Positions 10,401 through 20,514 are shown, counted from the first letter of the stretch. The stretch is DNA of 60,000 nucleotides from Strigamia acuminata (GCA_949358305.1 OX442314.1:28631118-28691117); one strand, 5' to 3'. Notes: a model not told the origin generated them from the sequence alone. Translations and numbers: made by a program.

Positions 10401-13400
10401 GAAGCACGTTGTGATTTCGTGCGTCGTAACGCACAACACACGAGTTGAAATATTTCAACTTCAACGCAATAATGAACTTGCGTTGCTGCAATATCCCGCT
10501 AGGTGATATGGCGCTCCTACTTATCACCATACATTGTCAACAAAAATGGCTGCAGCTAAAAACAACCCGCCTATTCCTTTTTATTTGTCAAAACAATGTG
10601 GACATGTGAACTGTCATGCGTTGTGCGTTGCTGCGCTGACAATGCACGATGGCACATGCTTGAGCATTGTGCTTCATGCTTGCGCGTTGAAGCTGATGCA
10701 GCAACGCATCCATGTGAACTAGGCTTTAAACATTGAGAAACGATCGATAGCCTCTAGTCTCGCGGGGTCGATGCATCGTCCGGGTGACGAAATAGTGTAA
10801 CCCAGGAAACGAATTTTGCGCAAGAGAAGTTGGCTTTTGTTCAGGTGAATTTTAAGTCGTCTGGGAGTAAGTGGGAGTAATTTTAAATGATTTGTCTTCA
10901 GGTGGGGAGTTGAATGATACGGAGTATATCACAAGTGGAGGACAGGACGGGTTTGATCAGATAATTTTTAATAATTTTTATTTCTTTAAAAATACAGATT
11001 TCCATTTATGAGTGGAAAAACAGGTGACATGTGCAAAACTTCAATGGATACACGAATGCTGTATGAGCACATTGTTTACAAACTAAACCGCAGAAATACA
11101 GAATTAAATTGCTCATGTAACCGAATGTGTACTCAAATAGAAGAAGAGTTAAAATCCCTCACAGTTATGACATCAGATTCCTCATGGCTTGAACGTGAGA
11201 GTGAAGCAGAGTCAAATACCGTTCATGTTGTTGAAGAAAGATTTTCTTACGGGTTTCTCAATCTTCTCATTGATGCAGCTGGAAACGTCAGCCTTTACCT
11301 TGGAATGTCAATACTTTCAGTTTTAAATTTGATAAGTTTAATCATCAATTATCAAAAACGTAATGCAACATCACGGAATGGTAGAATAATTTCTGCCAAA
11401 GTACGCTGTTATCTCCGAAAGAATAAATGGCATTTCTCATCTCTACTGCTACATAACGACCCAATTGGCAGCCATATTCAAAACATATTGGAAAAAGTTG
11501 TTCATCTCGGTTGCATCTCTCTGTTTTTGATTATGATCTATTTCAAATTGACGACTTACGTGGGCTATCCGATACGGATTAGCACTGCAATCTTAGATGA
11601 AGCAAATGTAAGCTTTCCAAACATAACAGCTTGTGTATTGGATAAGAGTATTATGAAGCTTGAGAAGACATATGCTGAGGAAAATAATATGAGTCAAAGT
11701 GATTGTCCCATCCACATATTGAGTTTACTAGATATGAAAGAAAAAAAGCTCACAATAGAAGAACTATGGGAAACATCGTTCAATACAGACAGTGTAACCG
11801 TATTTCCAGTAAGTGGGATTATGTAAATTACAATAGTAAAAAACATTATTCACATACGATGGAATTCTAAAACAATTAGCCATAATGATTTAATATTTAA
11901 GACAACAACTTGCCAATTTAGGTGTTAAATCTGGAAACAAACAAAAGGCAAAAAAAGAAATTCAGCTCTCTAACATTTGTATAAGTCCAGCTGTAGTAAC
12001 AATTTTAATTTCAACAACAAACCATTTATTCACCCCCTGAATCAGGACGTTATTAGATCATAAAATTCACTTACCGTATATTTGCAAATAGCGCACCCAT
12101 GCGCTATTTGCAAAATTTTTTTTTTGGCCCGCTTGGTATTAGAGGCCCGCGCGCTATTAAAGGCCCGCGGTTTATTCCGAATTGGAAAAAAGCATCGGCC
12201 AATTTGCGACGAAAATCACCAAAACAGTGTGATAAATGGACCATTTTGCATATGTTTCAGTAATTTCTACTGAAACATATGCAAAACGTTCTATTTATCA
12301 TCCTTTTTCGGCACATTTCAAAAATTTTCGGCCTACAATTGGAACGTTTCGGAAACATAACAATGGCCCCGCGCGCTAAACAAGGTCCGCACCTTATTTG
12401 TAAAAAGCACTTTGACCCCGCGTATTACTTAATGTCCGCGGGCTATTAAGGGCCCGCGTAGTAATCGACAATATACGGTAACCAAACATTTGGCGATCTC
12501 TAAACAAGTTTCGTTCCATTCTCCTCTTTCTGTGATGTCCCAAACATCTGCCTAATAATTCTTTCATGCAATCATTTTTCGTACTAATATTCTTTGTTTA
12601 AGTTCAGTAAGAATATCTTGAGGTGATAAATATTCAGTTTGGTCATTGCTGCCAAGTCATTTTATATGGTTGTCATTTGTTTTTGTTCTATTAATAAGGT
12701 TTATTTTACAACAAAAACATTTTCTTTTTTCATTTTGGATTGCACCTTTACTTGATTTGGTTTGAAGTCAGTTTATTTAGCAAATCATTGGCACCCAATC
12801 ATTTCTGGATGAATAAATTGACAAGTTTTCCCTTTGCCAATGATAACATCCGCATTTTTGACGTAGTGGCGATACTGAGTAATCTAGATATACTTAGACA
12901 CTTACCCAATCATATTTAAATTAACTATAGCTACATTTTAGACTTCTAAACCGAATGTTTAGAAAGTCTAATAAAACGGTCATGTCCGTCTATCTGTCCG
13001 TCCGTCGTCATCGATTCCGCAAAAACTATAGCAGCTAGAGCCAAACGGACAGCGGCAATAAATTCAGCGTACCTGTATTAGTATCCTAGGGTCTTTTTGC
13101 AATTTTCCGACCTCCGGTTAAATTAATAAACACGATTTTGTACACTTTTAGCTGTCTAATCTAATAATACTACTTCTGTCCGCGCACCGGAAGTTGTAAC
13201 ATTCTACGAGCGCCACCTGGCGGATCCCGTGAGCCGTCGCGATACGTTTTTTGATGTTTACTATATGGAAATGAGGTCCAAAAATTCTGGAACCAAGCCC
13301 AATCGATTGGAAATCCAAATCTACATGACCCTGTATATATTTTTTTTGTTTGGTCGAAAAAAAGTCTGCATTACGATACACCAAAAATTGTAAATTGTAA

Positions 13401-15688
13401 ATGTAAATTTACAAGTTTGAAAACCTAAATTAGCTAGTTTGTTGTACTAAAAGTTGAATAATTTTGGCTAAATTGCTACAGAATTTCATAAGATGGGATA
13501 ATAATTTCTTTTACCTACTGTCAGTTAATTACAAATAATATTTTCTTTTTTGAAGGGAACGTATTCAGAGGTCGAAATAAATACCTCAAGCGGAGTGTGC
13601 ACACAATACTTAACTGGTGTGTTTAGCTATTTTCCACTAACCCTAACTACCCATGCTATACAGCAAATGATTGCCATAATTTCATGCTTTTTGATGCTGT
13701 ACACAGTTACACCTCATGCCATCGAATGACATAGGACAGGAAACAAACACTTTAATATAATCATTTGTTGTATCGTTGATTACAGAAAAAATGCTTTCGA
13801 CATTTTCTAATCCCCGATTTGACTTTCAGTTTCATTAGACTTCTTTTGATGATATTTATAAAATGATTTTACCCGACTTTCTTTAAGTCAATTATCTGAA
13901 TGATTTGTTTTTGCTTTCTAGATGAAGTACCATTCAATGGCCAGACCACAAGTGTTGTGACAGCTTACTCGACTCTTTCATTGAGTTTATGCCACCATTA
14001 CTACCAGGTATAAGAGCACTTTAATAATAAAACTAGTTTAGTATGTTAATTGATTGTCATGTATCACAAAAGTTTTTTACAACTACAAAAGAAGACCAAG
14101 ATTTGGATTTAACTTCAAACATATTACTACCAATGGAAGATGGAGTGGGAATAGGTGTTTTGTATAACATGATCAAGGTGCGACAACTTAAATAATCTAA
14201 TAAAGGGTGTCCCAAAAATAACGCAAGATTTGAATTAACCGCCATTTGTGCAGTAAATTGTTGGCAACCCTGAAACAACAACGATTTGACAGCTGAAAGT
14301 TTAGGGTTTTATCTGCCGAAATTGCATTATATTGATGTGGCCAATATGTGGTTTCAACAAGACGGTGCAAGAAAAAAGGGTCAATTCTGATCACCGAAAT
14401 CGGTGATGTCTCATGCAGTAATTGAATTGTTTCTATGGTTGTATGGCAATATGGCATGTGGCACCGTCTTGTTGAAACCACATATTGGCCACATCAATAT
14501 AATCCAATTTCGGCAGATAAAACCCTAAACTTTCAGCTGTCAAATCGTTGTTGTTTCAGGGTTGCCAACAATTTACTGCACAAATGGCGGCTAATTCAAA
14601 TCTTGCGTTATTTTTGGGACACCCTATACTTTTACAAACTAACTTAACTAATATTTTTAAAAAAAATTATTTATAGTTTTACCGCATAAATACACCGAAA
14701 CGAAAATGTATGCCATCAAATGAATTCTATATTTGCAAAAAACAATGTTACCGCAAAAAGTTGAATGAAAAATTAACATGCCGGTATAGTATTGCATATC
14801 TGTACAAGTATTCATATCTGTACAAGTATTCACATCTACACTCAAGCTTTAAAATTTAGCAGCAGCATTCAAAAAGTCTAAAACGACTCGTTTCTATCGT
14901 TTCGTGTTGTTACGTTTGACGTCATTCCCATTGAAATCAATCGGAATGACGTCTCACCTACCGACACGAAACGACAGAAACGAGTCGTTTTAGACTTTTT
15001 GAATGCAGCTACTGTTTATTTTTAAGATTTTTACTAGCCAAATAAACCACTGTGCACTAACATAAGTACTAAAATAAATATTTCATCACTTCTTTCACAC
15101 AGAATTTCTGATCAATTTACTTGTAGTAGTAGTAACAGAGCACACACACAGACACACAACTTACACACACTTCACTTTGAAAAGAATTTATGCACACGTT
15201 TAACCCAAAAACAAAAAGAATATTTGTAAAACAGTCAAACCCACTGGATCATAAGCCATGATCCAGTGGGTTTGACTGTTTTCCATGGCTAACAAAATTT
15301 TTTTCTCTCCAGTTTACCGTACATAGATCAACTGCACTATCCCATGTGTCTGACATCGCAATCGGCAAAAACAGCTGATTCTATCTACAAAAAGATATTT
15401 CTCGACACAAATGTAAAAGATGAATGCCAATGTCACATTCCCTGCATAGAATCTAAGTACTCTAGCTTGCAATATGTTACATACACCAGTGATCCTGCGT
15501 ACAGTATAATAGCCCATACTTTCGCAACAAACAAAATTCAAATCTTTATTGATCAGCTTCAATACGACCTTATCTCATTCATATGTGACATCGGAAACAT
15601 ATTAAGTTTATCAGTAGGTCTGTCAATATTGAGTGTTGCAAGAAAAATGGAAAGACTGGTTTTTAAATATCTGCAAAAACCGAATTAA
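7401..15688 (+). CDS. Gene B: two-domain DEG/ENaC (pickpocket-like) channel protein with one in-frame TAG
   Basis: Exons 7401-7877, 7938-8013, 8103-8185, 8252-8338, 9700-9803, 10998-11808, 13556-13616, 13922-14007, 14073-14177, 14677-14783 and 15313-15688 join in frame (2373 nt, 790 residues). The first ATG is at 7401. Domain B1 shows TM1 (FVWSLLLVSCL), FPVLKVC, DHGTC, a Cys exon with CHKKCLENF, CSCNRMC and a TM2 with YLGMSIL. Domain B2 shows TM1, FPNITAC, SSGVC, CKKQCYRKK, CQCHIPC and a TM2 with SVGLSIL. A TAG at 7671-7673 interrupts B1 between TM1 and FPVLKVC while the frame continues on both sides. The gene is therefore a recent pseudogene, a readthrough case, or carries a sequence error. 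Intron phases match gene A exactly. Transposon remnants fill the larger introns. Confidence 0.75.
8381..8756. mobile_element. hAT-type non-autonomous element with 8-bp target duplication
   Basis: GTTTCCAA flanks both ends (8373-8380 and 8757-8764). The ends read TAGAATTTGAC and, on the other strand, TAGACTTTGAC. The interior is rich in CCGATATCGG-type palindromes and has a long central hairpin around ACGTATCGTTTTAG. Eight-base duplications are typical of hAT transposons. No transposase frame is present. It lies in an intron of gene B. Confidence 0.75.
8790..9535. repeat. GC-rich dispersed repeat, includes copy 2 of the 427-530 repeat
   Basis: The block is much richer in GC than the surrounding intron. 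Positions 8982-9080 match 427-530 in the same orientation. Several short frames are open on both strands but none resembles a known protein. I regard it as a transposon fragment inside the gene B intron. Confidence 0.55.
9536..9665. repeat. GTCGCTAAA-type repeat related to 3856-4200
   Basis: Copies of TCGCTAAA end in a stretch reading CGCTAAAGTAACTTTAACCG, close to CGCTAAAATGACTATAACCG at the end of the gene A repeat. It sits only about 35 bases before the Cys exon at 9700. In gene A the related repeat also lies in the intron before the homologous Cys exon. Confidence 0.6.
10040..10890 (-). mobile_element. Ty3/gypsy-type pol fragment (RT end to RNase H start), interrupted
   Basis: On the minus strand the right part (10730-10890) encodes LLLRKIRFLGYTIS and DPARLEAID, like the end of a gypsy reverse transcriptase. 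The left part (10040-10322) encodes FLGFANFYRRFI and then SIDASH, like the start of the RNase H domain. A 399-bp element (10327-10725) splits it. Stops and the missing flanks show that it is a dead fragment inside a gene B intron. Confidence 0.65.
10327..10725. mobile_element. TTAA-flanked inverted-repeat element nested in gypsy fragment
   Basis: TTAA lies on both sides (10323-10326 and 10726-10729). The ends are inverted repeats sharing CTAGTTCACATGGATGCGTT. The interior carries subterminal repeats such as GCGTTG and CAACGC. The gypsy coding sequence resumes cleanly outside it, so this insertion is younger. TTAA targets are typical of piggyBac and Kolobok transposons; the ends do not decide between them. 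Confidence 0.75.
10998..11808 (+). CDS. Gene B fused exon: domain B1 C-terminus plus domain B2 N-terminus
   Basis: This 811-nt exon is the positional twin of the 808-nt fused exon of gene A. It starts R-FPFMSG after AATACAG. It runs through CSCNRMC, the TM2 region (LIDAAGNVSLYLGMSILS), a basic linker (NYQKRNATSRNGR and onward), TM1 (CISLFLIMIYF) and FPNITAC, and ends VTVFP at GTAAGT. Equal size and phase in both genes argue that concatenation preceded the gene duplication. Confidence 0.85.
12071..12481. mobile_element. TA-flanked inverted-repeat element, TTACCGTA family, copy 1
   Basis: Ends read TTACCGTATAT and ATATACGGTAA. The GC-rich interior repeats a CCCGCGG/CTATTA motif and carries a TTTCAGTAATTTCTACTGAAA palindrome core near 12255-12280. 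Related elements lie at 47869-48195 and 51923-52502. A TA target suggests a Tc1/mariner-like origin. It lies in a gene B intron. Confidence 0.6.
12482..13555. other. Gene B intron, unidentified repeat-like DNA
   Basis: No exon is needed here by homology with gene A. A less AT-rich block at about 12940-13380 begins with a short hairpin (AGACTTCTAAAC...GTTTAGAAAGTCT) and contains GTCCGTCCGTCGTC. A 78-codon minus-strand frame in it resembles nothing I know. It is probably an old transposon. Confidence 0.4.
14203..14626. mobile_element. Foldback element derived from a mariner-type transposon
   Basis: Long terminal inverted repeats of about 170 bp start with AGGGTGTCCCAAAAATAACG and are flanked by TA. 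Both arms contain coding debris: the + strand reads VANMWFQQDGA near 14330-14370, and the minus strand reads VANMWFQQDGATCH and, in another frame, ETIQLLHE. WFQQDGA is the conserved block around the second catalytic Asp of mariner-like transposases. Frameshifts and stops make it dead. It lies in the intron before exon 14677. Confidence 0.75.
14861..15010. mobile_element. Short foldback element, GCTGCATTCAAAAA family, copy 1
   Basis: Inverted arms of about 55 bp share CATTCAAAAAGTCTAAAACG and meet around GACGTCATTCC. The terminal word AGC(A/T)GCATTCAAAAA recurs at 18259-18398 with a different interior. It lies in the last intron of gene B. Confidence 0.7.
15228..15282. repeat. Perfect 25-bp hairpin
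   Basis: Positions 15228-15252 are the exact reverse complement of 15258-15282, with a 5-base loop AAGCC. It sits 30 bases before the last exon of gene B. Function is unknown; it may be a tiny foldback or an RNA hairpin near the 3' splice site. Confidence 0.85.
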
Positions 15689-15771
15689 CTGTGTTGTATT
15701 AATATCATTGAGATGTGCAATATGTAATATGTAATAATGTGTAATACAGTAAGTGTTACTTCAAATTTTCA

Positions 15772-15777
15772 AATAAA
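15772..15777 (+). promoter_or_regulatory. Probable polyadenylation signal of gene B
   Basis: AATAAA lies 84 bases after the gene B stop codon, a typical position for a short 3' UTR. Confidence 0.55.
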
Positions 15778-16975
15778 TGTACACCAACATTTTAAAGCAA
15801 TTTCTGTAATTGAGTGATGCAACTAAATTCCCAAACATACAATTCTCACGAAAATCACGAGCAATTTATTCATGCACAAAGATAATAATTTATTAACTCT
15901 TTAAATATTTCGCTGCATCAAATTAAACCTTGATCATGTTGATTACTGATTTCTTTTCCCCAAACCCGTTTTTAAGTCGAGGACCCATTGTTTGTTGATT
16001 GTATGCACCTATGGATTAAAATTCACTACTGGAAGGCCTATTTCCATTTGGACAGGCCTCGATATTTGCTCTGGTTGAAGACTTATTCATCTTAATGCAA
16101 GATCAATAAAGCAATTATTTACAAAATAAACCTTTGCTGTTTAACCCTATTTGTTCAATTTGACTTGAAGTCAGTTTTGCATTTTACGACTTTGTAATTC
16201 AAATTTACTACATCTGAATGTATTTTTATTCACCTTAGAAATGCTCATGTTTCCTTACGGAGCCATCGTATTGTTTTGAATGCACGAAAACTTAAATTGC
16301 TCTTTTTCCGATTACCACCTGATTACCATAAGATTTTAATCGTTATTACGCTGTTCTGATATTACTGCAATAATTCATGTTAAAGCATTCGCACAAAATA
16401 ATCCGGTGTAATGACTCGTGTTTATCAAATTAATAGAAAGATAAAGAGATTAATGTTTGGCACATTTAGCACATTGTTGAAAACATTTATAAATTCTAAT
16501 TAGTGTTGTATGTGCACGGAAATTTAACCCAACGTTTTCTTCATTTCACATCAATTTAAAAAATTTATAAAAAGTTAAAAGAAACAATATTAATTGATTG
16601 ATAAACTTATGTCTTTGATGAAACATTTCCGCCCAATATCTATATTTACATGTTCACTAATAAGTTAACAGAAATTATTGATGTTTTCTAAGCACAGAAA
16701 AAACTGTGTGATAATGTACTCACAACTCTGAATTAATTCACGAATAAAGATTTAACATTCTAAAATTCACTTTAGTATTCTAAATGTTGATTGCGAACAT
16801 CCCCAATCGAAATCCCTCTGATCAACGCAAATCAAACACGTATTGGCTAGAAAATCCCCTCAAAAATCCGTCCAGGAGTCACTCAATCGCGCAACCGAAA
16901 ACGTTTCCCACAACGTGTAAAAAAATTAAATTTATAAAATTTTAAAATCAATTATTCCCTTACAAATTCAACAAT
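15778..16975. other. AT-rich intergenic DNA
   Basis: I see no coding potential, RNA gene or clear repeat in this stretch. Confidence 0.6.
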
Positions 16976-17188
16976 TCAACCCCGATCTGCGACCAGGCCA
17001 TCGAAGGGGCTCACACCACCGCGCCGGCAAAAGCACTCGATTAATTGAGGGTAAAAAATGCCACATAAAACAAAACTATGGCAAATGACGATTATACACG
17101 AGTGAATTGCAAGTGAGTATATTTCCTACCTTCGCGGTTTAAACGTCGTCAGCCCGTCATAATCGTCCACGAAACATTTCGTCAATTC
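16976..17188 (-). CDS. Possible exons of an unidentified minus-strand gene
   Basis: On the minus strand an exon at 17130-17188 lies between CGTTTAG and GTAGGA and reads ELTKCFVDDYDGLTTFKPR. A following exon could be 17075-16976, after CCATAG, in frame to a TGA. A preceding exon might end near 17265 after an acceptor at 17319. Only the middle exon looks protein-like. I recognise no family, and the whole proposal rests on splice-site fit and reading frame. Confidence 0.25.
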
Positions 17189-17399
17189 CTAAACGAGAAA
17201 AATTAATCAATTGAATTGCTCATAATCGTTAAAAATCGACTTTTCTTCATTTCACGAACCCATCTTCGCAACCTGCTATGCCACATCAGATGAGAGGAGA
17301 TCCAAACATTTTCAAAATCCTGTTTACATAAAAATAAATAAATAAGCAAATAAATTAGATAAAAACAAATAAACGAACAACATTTTTAATACATTAAAC

Positions 17400-17853
17400 C
17401 AGAGTTTCCCAAACGGTGAGGCGCGCCTCACTGGTGAGGCGCGAGCTGATTTTTGGTGAGGCGCAACGCATCGCTCACAAAAAAAATTTTTAAAAAAATT
17501 TTTAACAATCAATATAACTGATAGACATGATGCCCTTCCCCTGGAATAGTGCACTTGTCTTGTCGCCTAGAAGAGTCTATTCTATATAGACAATACACAA
17601 CTGCCAAATTCAAATCCATTCCAGTTTGTTTGCTCAATTCTATTTTGGATAAATAGCTGATAAATAAGCCTTCATGGTCATAAAATTATATGTAAAATTG
17701 TATAAAATTGTATGCAATAGTATATAAAAATTTCTTTTTTTCTTTTTAGTAGTTCATTTTTGAAAAATTTAATGCACCGGTAGATGAGGTGGGGCGCGGA
17801 AGATCGCCTTGCTTAAAAGTGGGGCGCGATGCTAAAAAGTTTGGGAACCCCTG
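17400..17853. mobile_element. hAT-type non-autonomous element with perfect 8-bp target duplication
   Basis: CATTAAAC occurs directly on both sides (17392-17399 and 17854-17861). The ends are CAGAGTTTCCCAAAC and GTTTGGGAACCCCTG. GGTGAGGCGCG words recur near both ends. The CAGRGGTTCCCAAA type of end plus an 8-base duplication is characteristic of hAT (Buster/ZBED-like) transposons. The 454-bp element has no transposase frame. Confidence 0.85.
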
Positions 17854-18258
17854 CATTAAACCCGCGGTTTCATAATGAAAGTCTCCATTGTTTTCTTTTC
17901 GCCGGTAAATGGCTCTGTACACGGTGTAAGAGAACAGGTGTTGAAGCGACTCCCCTAGCTGTGGCCGGATAAATATTCTAGTTTGAGATTTGTCACCGTG
18001 TGGCGCTGAAAAACGTGGTCATTGTTTTGTAGTCTTTATGTATTTTAAACCAGCTGCCGGTATGTGGAAATGCACTTAACAATGAGAAATGTTTTAGTGG
18101 AATGTCATTCTTTTTTTTTTAATTCCAGCAAACATTAATTTAGGTATTAAAATTACACTTGGAGTTAATTTTAATTTTTAAAAACATTCATCTTACCGTG
18201 AACTCTTTATTTGACACAAAAAAGTATCTTTGCTATTAATAAATGCAGTAATGAACTA

Positions 18259-18398
18259 TAGCTGCATTCAAAAACTAAAATATTTTGAGTTTTACTTCAA
18301 TTTTAAACCAAAAATGACATCATTTCCTGTTTAAACCCAAGTTAAAACTTAAAATACACTTAAACTAAAATTGTTATTTTAATTTTTGAATGCAGCTA
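18259..18398. mobile_element. Short foldback element, GCTGCATTCAAAAA family, copy 2
   Basis: Arms read TAGCTGCATTCAAAAACTAA and, inverted, end in TTTTTGAATGCAGCTA. The ends match the element at 14861-15010, but the middle differs. Confidence 0.65.
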
Positions 18399-18596
18399 CA
18401 GTAAATTTTAATTTTTCAAACCATTTATTTTAAACTATTTATTTTACACAAAAAAAAGTATTTTTGCTAGTAATAAATGCAAACAGAGTAAAGTGTAAAA
18501 GATAAATCCAAATTGCAGTTATGTTTCACACAATTTGGATGTTTTCTTCTTCTCTTTTGCCAGCTTTTTAACTGGTGAAATGTGTTTAAGATTCTG

Positions 18597-18851
18597 TCAC
18601 ATTCTTAACAATATATAATAATGTATTGTATATGATATTACAAAATCTTTATGCTCACCACAAGGGAATGCTAGATGAGAAGATGAAACTAAATTATCCA
18701 TGCAATTCTCATAAACATCAATATTGCTTTTGTGTTTCTGAAATACATTCTCAGCTTCTCGAATTAACTTGTACATGTTAATATTTGGATCGGTAAGCCA
18801 GCCTTTAGTTTTGATATTAACCAGTTCAGCTTCTTGAACTGAAGAATGCAC
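18597..18851 (-). pseudogene. Fragment resembling THAP/P-element-like transposase
   Basis: The 84-codon minus-strand frame contains LVNIKTKGWLTDPN followed by LIREAENVFQKH. This fits the pattern of P-element-superfamily proteins, in which a Gly-Leu-Thr-x-Pro segment is followed by an amphipathic helix with a Glu-x-x-Phe. No other part of such a protein is visible. The match is from pattern memory only. Confidence 0.35.
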
Positions 18852-19312
18852 AACAGAAATACAAAAAGAATTTTTACAAAGTTCACATTTAATGAATTAG
18901 CAGTAGACTGGATGACTGGAGGTGGATATCAAACAAAAGGTTTTGATCATATATCATAGGTCATATGTCAAGAAAAAAATAGTTTAAAATTATCATTTGG
19001 TTTATTTTCTCTTATTTTATTTCTGCTGTTTTTTAAGCATAAAACACCAAAATGACACTTTTAAGCATAAAACCTCAACTTTTAATTGGAGAATCTGATT
19101 AAAATCAAGTCGTAAATTTGTTGAAAATCATATAAATCAGTTCAGCTGACAAACGACAGCTGACAACTGACAGCTGAGTATTTGAGGAGTAAAGTTATAC
19201 TGTACCAAAATCAAAAAAATTCTTGTAAAACCATGTTAAAAATTTGTTTAAAATCGTTAAATTCGTTAAAAATATTAAAAGCTGACAACCCAAGGCTGCC
19301 GAGATCATAGAA

Positions 19313-19348
19313 TTAAATAAAATAATAATAATAATAATAATAATATTT
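19313..19348. repeat. (AAT)n microsatellite
   Basis: A run of about nine AAT units; a shorter run lies near 19448-19465. Confidence 0.9.
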
Positions 19349-20042
19349 ATTTCTTATGGATATAAAAGGGTGCTCCCAACAGCTATTGCTTACAACAAGG
19401 AGCACCCAGAGTACAAAAATTAAAAAAAAAAATTAAATGACATGAGTAATAATAATAATAATAACAAATATAATATTTACTGCATAGTCAGAAAAGTAAA
19501 CTGATAGAATTATACACGCCATTGATTTCAATGACCACGTTTTCCAGCACCGCGTGGTGGCAAACGACAGAACTTGAATATTTATGGGCTCAACGGTTCA
19601 AGGCTATTTTGTATGGTCGCTTCAACACCTGTTCTCTTACACCGTGGCTCTGTATGTCAAGAAGATGGCGCCAGAAATTGTCATCAGTAACAACCAATCA
19701 AAAGTAAAATGTGGTTTGTTACGTGCTTCACGATTGGTTGGCTGAAGGATCGCGGTTTTGTAACGATTCTCCTCGTTGGTTGATGTTTTATGCAGCAGAG
19801 CAGATGTAGTGATAAATTCTTCTTAAATGATACCATCAGATTGAATTTATTTTTCTGCAACAATTTAAATTCTTCTGATATCAGTGCACAATGGGCCATA
19901 TGAACATTGAATTAAATCAATAACTAATCAGGACGCCATCTGATGCCAATTACCGTCAACCTTTTCTCCATATTGGCAAATTACACCTACAAGTTAGTTG
20001 CGCGTGAAGTGAAATAAAAACATGTATAAAATGTAAAACCAT

Positions 20043-20048
20043 TTTATT
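20043..20048 (-). promoter_or_regulatory. bt: Probable polyadenylation signal of projectin
   Basis: On the minus strand AATAAA lies about 470 bases after the TGA, followed by T-rich sequence. The 3' UTR would span about 20020-20514. Other AATAAA-like words lie closer to the stop, so the site used is uncertain. Confidence 0.45.
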
Positions 20049-20414
20049 GATAAGGATAAATATCTACATAAAATAAATTTTTTTTTGTTTTTACATGTTT
20101 AAATTTCGTTTCTCTAATCGTAAATACATAGCTATTATTCAGTCAAGTAAAGGAAATATTGAAAACAATCCTACAGTCAGCCATTTGCATATTTTTAACT
20201 ATTCAAGAAATTAAAAATATACAAATTGAATAGGGAAAAAGGAACAAATCATAAATAAAAATTAAAAAAAAAGTTGGCAATTTCCCCCAAATAAAGCAGC
20301 AAAATAAATAATTAAACAAATAAAAGAAAATAAACAAAAAAAAGTTGCGTTAAAACACTACAAAGTTCTTTTGGAGAATATTTTCTCTCAGAACATCTCG
20401 GAAAATATTCGTAT

Positions 20415-20478
20415 CTAAAAAAGAAAAATAAAACAAATTAAAAAAATAAATAAATTTTTATATGAATTTTTGTTTCAC
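20415..20478 (-). other. bt: Possible small intron in the projectin 3' UTR
   Basis: On the minus strand TACAG|GTGAAAC at 20478 and CTTTTTTAG|ATACG at 20415 form a good donor/acceptor pair 64 nt apart, similar in size to the short coding introns. There is no coding constraint to confirm it. Confidence 0.35.
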
Positions 20479-20514
20479 CTGTACAAATTTTACACCACTT
20501 TAAGTGAGGCGTGT

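Larger units (their letters stand above)
17909..19656. mobile_element. Possible P-element-like relic bounded by inverted repeats
   Basis: About 120 bases at 17909-18024 match the reverse complement of 19529-19656, including CGCTTCAACACCTGTTCTCT and AATGACCACGTTTT. Between them lies a minus-strand frame (18597-18851) resembling the C-terminal part of THAP/P-element transposases. Whether the inverted copies are the ends of one element or two insertions of another repeat is open. A foldback element (18259-18398) lies inside. Confidence 0.4.

Noticed and set aside
14197-14647. Open frames of 94 and 70 codons on opposite strands
   Set aside because: Both are readings of the long inverted arms of the mariner-derived foldback element, with frameshifts.
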